From: Planotetraspora kaengkrachanensis
Lineage (GTDB): Bacteria; Actinomycetota; Actinomycetes; Streptosporangiales; Streptosporangiaceae
Direction: 5' to 3'
Assembly: GCF_016862895.1 (NCBI RefSeq)
Contig: NZ_BONV01000001.1
Coordinates: 248,001 to 312,000 of the forward strand
DNA length: 64,000 nucleotides
The translations under genes and the position numbers were made by a program. Positions 32,942-40,407 of the stretch are shown here, piece after piece; position 1 is the stretch's first letter, and every line of letters begins with the position of its first letter. The notes under the pieces are model-generated. The model made no database searches. It saw nothing but the letters and a program-made list of their open reading frames with translations, and was not told the DNA's origin.

Positions 32942-33982
32942 ATGGTCATCGTCATGGCCCCCGGGGCCACACAGGACGACATCGAGTCGGTCGTCGCCGT
33001 CGTCGCCTCCGCCGGGGGCGAGGCCTTCGTCAGCCGCGGGGTGAGCCGCACGATCATCGGGTTGATCGGCGACGTGGAACAGTTCGCCGCGCTGAACCTC
33101 CGGGGGCTGGCCGGCGTGGCCGACGTGGTGCGCGTCTCCACGCCGTACAAACTCGTCAGCAGGGAGAACCATCCCGACCGGTCCACGGTGACCGTGCGCG
33201 GGGTCCCGATCGGCCCGGACACCGTCACCCTCATCGCCGGCCCGTGCGCGGTGGAGACCCCGGAACAGACCCTCGAGGCCGCCGAGATGGCGAAGGCCGC
33301 GGGCGCGACCCTGCTGCGCGGCGGGGCGTTCAAGCCGCGGACCTCGCCGTACGCCTTCCAGGGGCTCGGGGAGAAGGGCCTGCGCATCCTCGCCGACGTG
33401 CGCGAGCAGACCGGCCTGCCGATCGTCACCGAGGTGGTCGACGCCCACGACGTGGCGCTGGTCGCCTCATACGCGGACATGCTGCAGGTGGGGACCAGGA
33501 ACGCCCAGAACTTCGCGCTGCTCCAGGCCGTGGGCGCCGCCGGAAAGCCGGTGATGCTCAAGCGCGGCATGACGGCCACGATCGAGGAATGGCTGATGGC
33601 GGCCGAGTACATCGCGCAGCGCGGCAATCTCGACATCGTTCTGTGCGAGCGGGGCATCCGGACCTACGAGACGGCGACCCGCAACACGCTGGACATCTCG
33701 GCGGTGCCGGTGGTGCAGCGGATGTCGCACCTGCCGGTCATCATCGACCCGTCTCACTCGGGCGGCCGGCGGGACCTCGTGCTGCCCCTCACCCGGGCGG
33801 CCATCGCCGTAGGGGCGGACGGAGTGATCATCGACGTCCACCCGCATCCCGAGCAGGCTCTGTGCGACGGGCCGCAGGCTCTGGTGAACGGCGACCTGGA
33901 CGAGCTCGCCATGATCATGCAGGAGTTCCCCAAGCTCATGTCCCGAACCCTCACCCAACCCGCCCCCCACCCCTCGGCGTGA
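32942..33982 (+). CDS. aroF: 3-deoxy-7-phosphoheptulonate (DAHP) synthase, type I-beta
   Basis: First enzyme of the shikimate pathway. The protein has 346 residues. An N-terminal ferredoxin-like regulatory domain (about 1-68, MVIVMAPGATQDDIESVV) is fused to the KDPG-aldolase-type barrel: IAGPCAVET, LRGGAFKPRTSPYAFQG, MLQVGTRNAQNF, VMLKRGM and DPSHSGGRRDLV. This differs from the class II AroG at the same position in mycobacteria. The TGA stop is the first TGA of array B. Confidence 0.95.
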   Translation: MVIVMAPGATQDDIESVVAVVASAGGEAFVSRGVSRTIIGLIGDVEQFAALNLRGLAGVADVVRVSTPYKLVSRENHPDRSTVTVRGVPIGPDTVTLIAGPCAVETPEQTLEAAEMAKAAGATLLRGGAFKPRTSPYAFQGLGEKGLRILADVREQTGLPIVTEVVDAHDVALVASYADMLQVGTRNAQNFALLQAVGAAGKPVMLKRGMTATIEEWLMAAEYIAQRGNLDIVLCERGIRTYETATRNTLDISAVPVVQRMSHLPVIIDPSHSGGRRDLVLPLTRAAIAVGADGVIIDVHPHPEQALCDGPQALVNGDLDELAMIMQEFPKLMSRTLTQPAPHPSA

Positions 33983-34137
33983 TCATGCACAGATTCGGTG
34001 GGAGGCGGGCTGAGCAGCGCACATGCGTCGCGTGATCATGCACAGATTCGCGATCAAGCCATCCGACCTGCGTCGATACGTTTCGTGATCATGCACCACA
34101 GTGCCCGTACGGCATGCGCGGCCTGGGGCGCGCATGC
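33979..34137 (+). repeat. Array B, left half: three 53-bp units running out of the aroF stop codon
   Basis: GTGATCATGCAC at 33979, 34032 and 34085, spaced 53 and 53 bp. The first two continue identically as AGATTCG. The aroF TGA is bases 2-4 of the first unit. The third unit runs into the central hairpin. Confidence 0.93.
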
Positions 34138-34140
34138 CGT
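34109..34140. terminator. Perfect 12-bp hairpin between the two halves of array B
   Basis: ACGGCATGCGCG, an 8-nt loop, CGCGCATGCCGT. It lies between the convergent genes aroF and thiI and can act in both directions; no U-tract on either side. Confidence 0.6.
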
Positions 34141-34193
34141 CGGCGGGGCCAGCCGTACGGACCCGCGATGACACCCGGCCGACCGCGGCGCTC

Positions 34194-34530
34194 CGCCTTC
34201 ACGGCGGCCTGCCGACAGGGAAGCCTGCGCGTACGCGCATGATCACGTACGGACGATCCCCAGGCCAGGCATGCCGCGAGAGAATCCGTGCATGATCACG
34301 CGACGCGTACGCGCTGGTCGGCTCGCCTCTCGCCGAATCCGTGCATGATCACGGCGAGAGGCGGGGGCGGTCAGGGCGCCTTTCGCCGAACCTGTGCATG
34401 ATCACCACCTGCATGTGCGCAGCTCAGCCGGCGCATCCCCGAGCCTGTGCATGATCACGGCGAGGGGGGTGAGCGTGTGCATGATCACGGCGAGGGGGGT
34501 GAGCGTGGGCTTGATCACCGCAAGGGGCCC
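34194..34530 (-). repeat. Array B, right half: 53-bp units running out of the thiI end on the minus strand
   Basis: The 12-mer GTGCATGATCAC (minus-strand GTGATCATGCAC) aligns from 34235 (one mismatch), 34288, 34341, 34394 and 34447, each exactly 53 bp apart. Then come two 30-bp steps to 34477 and 34507 (34441-34470, 34471-34500 and 34501-34530 are tandem 30-mers; the first two match at 29 of 30). At 34325-34362 a unit boundary forms a perfect 11-bp hairpin (GCCTCTCGCCG). Confidence 0.93.
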
Positions 34531-34545
34531 ACAGGGGTGGGGCGA

Positions 34546-35748
34546 TCAGGTGTCGGCGTCCAGGCGGTAGGGGCGGATGGAGTCGGCCAGCTGGGATGCC
34601 AGGTCCTCGGCGTCCAGCCGCTTCTCGATCAGCTTCAGGTCCTCGATCTTGGCCCGGGTCTCGGCGGAACGGGGAGCCAGCAGCGTGCAGCAGTCCTCGT
34701 CGGGAAGCTCGGAGATCTCCAGGGTGCCGATCCGCCGGGCCTCCGCGATGATCTCGGTCTTGTCCAGCCCGATCAGCGGCCGGAGGATCGGCAGGTCGAC
34801 GGCGTTGTCCTGGGCGGTGATGTTCGTCAGCGTCTGGGAGGAGACCTGGCCGAGCGAGTCGCCGGTGACGAGCGCCTCGGCGTGGATGCGGTGGGCGACC
34901 TCCTCGGCCGTCTTCAGCATCAGCCGCCGCTGGGCGATCATGGCGAGCCTGTCCTGGCCCGACGCCCTGATCGACTGCTGGGCCTTGCCGAACGGCACGA
35001 CCCACAGGCGGGACTTGCCCTGGAACTTGTCGAGGTTCCTGACCAGCGCGTACGCCTTGTAGATCGACTCCGACGTCGTGAACGGAATGCCGGAGAAGTG
35101 CAGGAAGTCCACCCGGAGCCCGCGGCGCATCATGCGGTACGCGGCGACCGGGGAGTCGATGCCGCCCGACATGAGCACCAGGCCGCGGCCGCTGGAGCCG
35201 ACCGGCAGGCCGCCCTGGCCGGGGATGCCGCCGGTGAACAGGAACACCTCGTCCCTGTCGACCTCGATGTGCACGGTCAGCTCGGGCTTCTTCAGGCTCA
35301 CCGGCAGGCCGTAGGTGTCGTTGATCGCGCCCCCGACGAGGCGGTCCAGTTCGTTGGAGCGCAACGGGAACCGCTTGTCCCGCCGCCGCGAACGTACGGC
35401 GAAGTGCGCCTTGCGTGCCACCTCGTCGGTGTCCTTGACGAGTTCGATGGCCGCCTTCGTGACGACCTCGGGGTCCTTGGCGACCCGCCACGCGAGGTGG
35501 ATCAGCACCAGCCCGGGCACCTCGGAGACCCGCTTGGCGACCGCCTCGGCCACCTCCACGCCGGTCCCTTCGGGAAGGAAGAGCGCGATGACGCCGTGCC
35601 GCTGACGGATCTCCACCGGGAAGTCCTTGAGCGCGGCCTTGATGTTCGCCCGCAGCCGCATCTCGAACAGCTCGCGGTTCCTGCCCTTGAGGACGACTTC
35701 GCCTAACTTGAGCAGGACGCAGGGCTCTCCGAGTGTGGTCATCGACAT
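34546..35748 (-). CDS. thiI: tRNA uracil 4-sulfurtransferase ThiI (no rhodanese domain)
   Basis: Sulfur insertion for 4-thiouridine in tRNA and/or thiazole. The protein has 400 residues from ATG 35748 (GGAGG upstream). Order: NFLD and THUMP domains (to about 165), then the PP-loop ATPase with LMSGGIDSPVAAYRMM (near 180) and LVTGDSLGQVSSQTL. It ends after this domain and lacks the C-terminal rhodanese Cys of E. coli ThiI, so another sulfur donor is needed. Convergent with aroF across array B. Confidence 0.92.
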   Translation of the reverse strand: MSMTTLGEPCVLLKLGEVVLKGRNRELFEMRLRANIKAALKDFPVEIRQRHGVIALFLPEGTGVEVAEAVAKRVSEVPGLVLIHLAWRVAKDPEVVTKAAIELVKDTDEVARKAHFAVRSRRRDKRFPLRSNELDRLVGGAINDTYGLPVSLKKPELTVHIEVDRDEVFLFTGGIPGQGGLPVGSSGRGLVLMSGGIDSPVAAYRMMRRGLRVDFLHFSGIPFTTSESIYKAYALVRNLDKFQGKSRLWVVPFGKAQQSIRASGQDRLAMIAQRRLMLKTAEEVAHRIHAEALVTGDSLGQVSSQTLTNITAQDNAVDLPILRPLIGLDKTEIIAEARRIGTLEISELPDEDCCTLLAPRSAETRAKIEDLKLIEKRLDAEDLASQLADSIRPYRLDADT

Positions 35749-35860
35749 AGGTGGAAACCTCCGGACGGACATTTCATGCCACGGGCGACAACGCGCCGGC
35801 CCAGCGGGAACTTCCCCACTGTAGTGCCGTACAGCAGGGGCTCGTCCGCGCCCGCGGGTG

Positions 35861-36538
35861 TCAGTCCCGTTCCGTCAGGCCCTTCTCGATGGCGTACCGC
35901 ACCAACTCGACCCGGTTGTGGAGCTGGAGTTTGCTGAGCGTGTTCTGCACATGATTCTGCACCGTACGGTGGGACAGCACGAGCCTGGCCGCGATCTGCC
36001 TGTACGACAGGCCCTTGGCCACCAGCCGCAGAACCTCGGTCTCCCGTTCGGTCAGCACCGGACCCGCCGGGGCCGCGGGCCGCGCGGCGAGCCGCCGGTA
36101 CTCCCCCAGCACCAGGCCGGCCAGTCCCGGCGTGAAGACCGCGTCGCCCTCCGCGGTCCGCCGGACCGCGTCCAGGAAGTCCTCCTTGCTCGCCGATTTC
36201 ACGAGATATCCGGATGCGCCGGCCTTTACCGCTTCGAGTACGCCCTCCGGCTCGGCGCTCGCCGACAGCACAAGGACGCGGGGCGGGTTCTCGGAGGCGC
36301 CGAGCCCCCTGGCGACCTCAACTCCGGGCAGATCCGGCAGCTGAAGGTCCAGCACCACCACGTCGGGCCGTACGGCCGCCGCGACGCGGAGCGCCTGCTT
36401 CCCCTCCCCCGTGCTGGCCACCACCTCGTAGCCGGCCTCGGTCAGGTCCCGGGAGACGGCGTCCCGCCACATCGGATGATCGTCCACCACCATGACCCGC
36501 ATGGCCGTCCGCACCTCCTCGGGATCTCGGACATTCAT
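35861..36538 (-). CDS. macR: MacR-like NarL/FixJ response regulator
   Basis: The product has 225 residues. The receiver domain has VVDDHPMWRDAV, phospho-Asp in VVVLDLQLPD and Lys in GYLVKSAS. A C-terminal LuxR-type HTH (about 160-222) reads LTERETEVLRLVAKGLSYRQIA. The ATG overlaps the kinase stop (ATGA). The kinase resembles the MacS family, and MacRS affects morphology and antibiotics in Streptomyces; the symbol is assigned on that basis. Confidence 0.85.
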   Translation of the reverse strand: MNVRDPEEVRTAMRVMVVDDHPMWRDAVSRDLTEAGYEVVASTGEGKQALRVAAAVRPDVVVLDLQLPDLPGVEVARGLGASENPPRVLVLSASAEPEGVLEAVKAGASGYLVKSASKEDFLDAVRRTAEGDAVFTPGLAGLVLGEYRRLAARPAAPAGPVLTERETEVLRLVAKGLSYRQIAARLVLSHRTVQNHVQNTLSKLQLHNRVELVRYAIEKGLTERD

Positions 36539-37776
36539 ACACGCCTCCGGCGGCCGGCGTCTGCGGGGACCGACAGCTCGATCTCGGTGCCCGTGCGCGA
36601 GGAGGTGATCGCCACCGTTCCGCCGAGGTCCGCGATACGGCCCCGGATGGACCTGGCGACGCCCATCCGGCCGTCGGCCGCGGCCTGCTCCAGACGCCCG
36701 TCGGGAATGCCGGGCCCCTCGTCACGTACGGACACCGTCACCGTCTCTCCGTCCTGCTCCGCGAGCACCCACGCCCGTGTGCCCTCGGCGCAGTGCCGCG
36801 AGACGTTGTCGAGCGCCGCGCCGACGGCCGCGCCGACCTCGTGCGCCGCCCCCGCGGGCAGGAACAGCGCGGTCGCGGGGGCGGAGACGGTCACCCGCGC
36901 GCTGCCGTACGGCCGGAGGAGGTCGCGCAGGTCGACCCGGTCGGCGGGACCCTCCTCGTCCGGAACCCGCAGAGGCCGCCGCCGGGGTCCGCCCTGATCC
37001 GGCGCCCGGAGAGACCGCCGCCGAGGTCCGCCCTGATCCGGAAGGCCGTCTTCGGCGGGATCGCCGGCTGGCGCCGGAGCCTGGACGAGAGCCCGCAGGG
37101 CGGACTCCTGTTCCCCGGCCAGCCTGCCGAGTTCCGCCGCTTCTCCGCCGATCTCGGCTCCCCTCCTCTGCACGAGTGCGAGGACCTGGAGCACGGAGTC
37201 GTGGATCCCGCGGGCCAGCCGCTCGCGCTCCCGGCCCGCGGCCTCGAGCTGGACGGCGCGCCGCATGAGCTCCTCCGCCTCTCTCGCGAGCTGGGCGACA
37301 TGGCCGACGACGACCCCGGCGAGGAAGAGCAGCACCGCGCCGTTCACCGGGATGGAGACGAAGTTGATGCCCTGCGACCCGCGCAACCACAGGTCGCCGG
37401 CCGACAGGATCGCGGCGGAGACCGCGCCGGCCCGGCGGCCCCTGGCGACGCCCCAGGCCAGCGCGGGACCGGCGACCCACGTCGCGGTGATCGGCATCGC
37501 CACGTCGGACGCGTCGGCCGGGTCCTGCACGAGCGGAGTGGACAACAGGCACCCTGCGGTGACGGCCAGGTCGGCGAGGAGCAGCGGCCACGCCGCCCGG
37601 GCGGAGGGATAGGCAGCGGCCGTGAAGACGGTCCAGGCGGCCATGACCCCGATCACGAGCCATCCGGCGACGGGATGGCCGTAACCGCCGGCCTGGATCA
37701 ACAGGACGGCCGCGTACACGAGGGAGGCCACCCGGAAGACCGCGATCGCCCGCCAGAACGGCCCTTCGATCCCCAA
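36535..37776 (-). CDS. macS: MacS-family sensor histidine kinase
   Basis: About 413 residues from TTG 37776, chosen because GGGGAGG lies 5 nt upstream; a GTG eight codons earlier (37800) is the alternative. Several membrane helices occur within about 1-160, the HisKA_3-type box is ARGIHDSVLQVLALVQRRG, and the HATPase includes RDEGPGIPDG and MGVARSIRGR. Between the dimerisation and ATPase parts is a tandem repeat of a PDQGGPRRRxLR unit (36955-37045), absent from the core family and probably a flexible linker. Confidence 0.85.
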   Translation of the reverse strand: MGIEGPFWRAIAVFRVASLVYAAVLLIQAGGYGHPVAGWLVIGVMAAWTVFTAAAYPSARAAWPLLLADLAVTAGCLLSTPLVQDPADASDVAMPITATWVAGPALAWGVARGRRAGAVSAAILSAGDLWLRGSQGINFVSIPVNGAVLLFLAGVVVGHVAQLAREAEELMRRAVQLEAAGRERERLARGIHDSVLQVLALVQRRGAEIGGEAAELGRLAGEQESALRALVQAPAPAGDPAEDGLPDQGGPRRRSLRAPDQGGPRRRPLRVPDEEGPADRVDLRDLLRPYGSARVTVSAPATALFLPAGAAHEVGAAVGAALDNVSRHCAEGTRAWVLAEQDGETVTVSVRDEGPGIPDGRLEQAAADGRMGVARSIRGRIADLGGTVAITSSRTGTEIELSVPADAGRRRRV

Positions 37777-37892
37777 ATGTTCCTCCCCGCCACGTCGCAC
37801 GGCATTTCAGTACGGCCCGGCGGTCGTCGCCGATTTCCGTTTCTCCCAGCGATATATCCCGGACGCGCCGCGCGCGCCACACGACATATCCA

Positions 37893-37911
37893 ATTCGCCC
37901 ATAAGGCGAAT
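37893..37911. promoter_or_regulatory. Inverted repeat ATTCGCC-N5-GGCGAAT upstream of macS
   Basis: Perfect 7-bp arms around CATAA, about 115 bp upstream of the macS start. Candidate operator. It does not match the TGAGTAC-type MacR site I recall from Streptomyces. Confidence 0.45.
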
Positions 37912-38075
37912 AGGCGGTCACTCCGGCCGAAACGGAGAAGCACGATGACGCCTGAACGTTATCGCCCGGCCACCGCTCCGGACCTCGCGGAGGATGAATG
38001 CCCTAATCACGCACACGAAAGTGCGCGGCGAGCCGTCACAAGCCCGCCGCCGTGCAGCCGCGCCGTACGACGGAA

Positions 38076-38108
38076 GGGCCCGCGCGGACGTCGTGTCCGG
38101 GCGGGCCC
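38076..38108 (-). terminator. Terminator hairpin after pfkA
   Basis: GGGCCCGCGCGGAC, a 5-nt loop, GTCCGGGCGGGCCC. Fourteen positions with one mismatch, starting about 20 nt past the pfkA stop on the minus strand. Confidence 0.75.
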
Positions 38109-38129
38109 GTGCGGAGAGGATCGGCTCGG

Positions 38130-39155
38130 TCAGCCGAAGAAGACCTCGGCCTCCTCGTAACGGGAGGCGGGCACGGTCTTCAGCTCGGCCGTGGCCTCGT
38201 CGAGGCGCACCCGGACGATGTCCGTGCCCTGGAGGCCGACCATCTTGCCGAAGTCGCCCTCGTGGACGGCGTCGATCGCGCCGAGGCCGAACCGGGTGGC
38301 CAGCACGCGGTCGTAGGCCGTCGGGGTGCCGCCCCGCTGGATGTGGCCGAGCACGGTCGTGCGGGCCTCCTTGCCCGTGCGCTTCTCGATCTCCTGGGCG
38401 AGCAGCTCGCCGATCCCGCCGAGCCGTACGTGGCCGAAGGCGTCGAGCTCGCCGGCCTGCAGGGCCATCTGGCCCTCGATCGGGTGGGCGCCCTCGGCGA
38501 CGACGATGATCGGCGCGTAGCGGGTCTTGAACCGCGACTCGACGTAGGCGCAGACCTTGTCGATGTCGAACGGCTTCTCCGGGATCAGGATGACGTTGGC
38601 CCCGGCCGCCATGCCGGCGTGCAGCGCGATCCAGCCCGCGTGTCGGCCCATGACCTCGCAGATGAGCGCGCGGTGGTGGGACTCCGCCGTGGTGTGAAGC
38701 CGGTCGATGGCCTCCATGGCGATGTTGACCGCGGTGTCGAAGCCGAACGTGTAGTCGGTCGCGTTGAGGTCGTTGTCGATCGTCTTGGGCACGCCGACGA
38801 CCTTCACGTCCCGGTCGTAGAGCTGCTTGGCCACACCCAGGGTGTCCTCGCCGCCGATGGCGATCAACGCGTCGACGCCGTATGTGACCAGGTTCTCCTT
38901 GATCCGCGCCACGCCACCCTCGATCTTGATGGGGTTGGTGCGGGAGGAGCCGAGGATGGTGCCGCCGCGCGGGAGGATGCCCCGTACGGCCTGGATGTCC
39001 AGCGGCATGGTCTCGCCCTCGAGCGGGCCGCGCCAGCCGTCCCTGAAGCCGACGAACTCGTGCCCGTAAACGCCCACGCCCTTGCGGACGACGGCTCGGA
39101 TCACGGCGTTGAGCCCGGGGCAGTCGCCGCCTCCGGTGAGCACTCCGATACGCAT
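38130..39155 (-). CDS. pfkA: 6-phosphofructokinase, group III, with the PPi-dependent signature
   Basis: The protein has 341 residues. Motifs are IGVLTGGGDCPGLNAVIR, GGEDT (101-105), PKTIDNDL (123-130) and MGRHAGWIAL. Asp104 and Lys124 are the two residues known to favour pyrophosphate over ATP in this family (as in Amycolatopsis methanolica PPi-PFK); ATP enzymes have Gly104. A reversible PPi-dependent enzyme is therefore predicted. ATG 39155 is chosen at the conserved N-terminus; the upstream extension to 39185 is unneeded. Confidence 0.9.
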   Translation of the reverse strand: MRIGVLTGGGDCPGLNAVIRAVVRKGVGVYGHEFVGFRDGWRGPLEGETMPLDIQAVRGILPRGGTILGSSRTNPIKIEGGVARIKENLVTYGVDALIAIGGEDTLGVAKQLYDRDVKVVGVPKTIDNDLNATDYTFGFDTAVNIAMEAIDRLHTTAESHHRALICEVMGRHAGWIALHAGMAAGANVILIPEKPFDIDKVCAYVESRFKTRYAPIIVVAEGAHPIEGQMALQAGELDAFGHVRLGGIGELLAQEIEKRTGKEARTTVLGHIQRGGTPTAYDRVLATRFGLGAIDAVHEGDFGKMVGLQGTDIVRVRLDEATAELKTVPASRYEEAEVFFG

Positions 39156-39414
39156 GACGGGATCCTCCACATGAGTTACGCGCATATGTGATGGGCGGCC
39201 AGACTGGTGTGAACGTCACCGCGTCGCCGGAACGCATTCTGCCCCAGTGGCCAACAATGGTCTAGACCATCAGTGAGGCTACGCGACGGAACCGGCCGCG
39301 ACGGCGCAGGGCACGCCCAGGTGAACGCCATTGGCCGACCGGGATCGGCGGCTTTCGGATTCACAGTCTCCCACTCCCCTGCGCACTTCACCTACGTCTT
39401 GAGTTCAGTTATGT

Positions 39415-39427
39415 TTGACTGAGTCAA
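39415..39427. promoter_or_regulatory. TTGAC-TGA-GTCAA palindrome before the MarR-GNAT gene
   Basis: A perfect 5-bp dyad, AT-rich against its surroundings, 20 bp upstream of the ATG at 39448. Its size and place fit an autoregulatory MarR operator in the shared region with pfkA. Confidence 0.5.
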
Positions 39428-39447
39428 TTAGTTCGTTGAGGTGAGCA

Positions 39448-40356
39448 ATGGACATGGTGTCCGAGGTCAGGGCCTTCAACCGCTTCTACACGGAGGTCAT
39501 CGGGGTGCTCCAGGCGGGCCTCCTGGACACCGACTACTCCCTGACCGAGGCCAGAGTGCTCTTCGAACTGGGCACCAGGGAGGCGGCCGAGGTCGCCGCC
39601 CTTCGCAACCTGCTCGATCTCGACCCCGGCTATCTCAGCAGGATCCTCACGAGATTCGAGGCCGACGGGCTGATCGCCCGAGAGCGGTCGGCCGAGGACG
39701 GCCGCCGCCAGATCGCGCGGCTCACGGACGCAGGCGCCCGGGCATACGGCCTGCTCGACGACCGTTCGTCGGCCGAGGTGCGGACCATGCTCGCCGCGCT
39801 CACCCCGGAGGAGCGCCGCAAACTCGTCTCGCACATGACGGCGATCCGCGGCCTGCTCGACCGGCAGGAGCCGCGGGGGCATTACGTCATCAGGCCTCTG
39901 CGGCCGGGAGACCTCGGCTGGGTGGTGCACCGGCACGGCGTCCTCTACGCCCAGGAGTACGCGTGGGGCATGGGCTTCGAGGCCCTCGTCGCCCGGATCC
40001 TCGCCGACTATGTGGACGGCCACGACCCGCGGCGCGAGGCCGGTTGGATCGCGGAGGTGGAGGGCGGGCCCGCCGGCTGCGTGTTCTGCATGCGCAAGGA
40101 CGACGAGACCGCCCAGCTCCGCCTGCTGCTGGTGGAGCCGTCCGCGCGCGGGATGGGGATCGGCGGCCGGCTCGTCGAGGAGTGCGTCACGTTCGCCCGC
40201 CACACCGGCTACCGGCGGATCATGCTCTGGACCAGGGAGAACCTGACGAGTGCGCGCCGCATCTACGCGGGCGCGGGATTCGAGCTCACCGAGCGGCACG
40301 AGGGCGAGGAGTCCGGTCAGGCGGTCGTCGACGAGATCTGGTCCCGCACCCTTTAG
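39448..40356 (+). CDS. MarR-type regulator fused to a GNAT acetyltransferase
   Basis: The product has 302 residues. The N-terminal MarR winged helix is about 1-140 (DLDPGYLSRILTRFEADGLIARERSAEDGRRQIARLTDAG), and the C-terminal GNAT domain about 148-302 with RLLLVEPSARGMGIGGRLVEECVTFA (acetyl-CoA loop) and ARRIYAGAGFELT. Such fusions are a known class with unknown substrates; one polypeptide may sense and modify the same compound. Divergent from pfkA. Confidence 0.92.
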   Translation: MDMVSEVRAFNRFYTEVIGVLQAGLLDTDYSLTEARVLFELGTREAAEVAALRNLLDLDPGYLSRILTRFEADGLIARERSAEDGRRQIARLTDAGARAYGLLDDRSSAEVRTMLAALTPEERRKLVSHMTAIRGLLDRQEPRGHYVIRPLRPGDLGWVVHRHGVLYAQEYAWGMGFEALVARILADYVDGHDPRREAGWIAEVEGGPAGCVFCMRKDDETAQLRLLLVEPSARGMGIGGRLVEECVTFARHTGYRRIMLWTRENLTSARRIYAGAGFELTERHEGEESGQAVVDEIWSRTL

Positions 40357-40407
40357 GGCCCTCCGCCCGACGTCTCCGTCCGCCCGGCGGGCGCCGGCGT
40401 CCCGCCG

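Larger units (their letters stand above)
37777..38129. other. Gene-free stretch between macS and pfkA
   Basis: About 350 bases. It holds the macS leader and operator candidate (37893-37911), an AT-richer segment with GATATAT around 37851, and the pfkA terminator (38076-38108). A short frame from 37945 has no family signature and is not called. Confidence 0.55.

Noticed and set aside
33979-34530. CRISPR array
   Set aside because: Spacing is regular, but the conserved head is only about 12-20 bp, the intervening sequences are related to each other, units occur in both orientations, and there are no cas genes.
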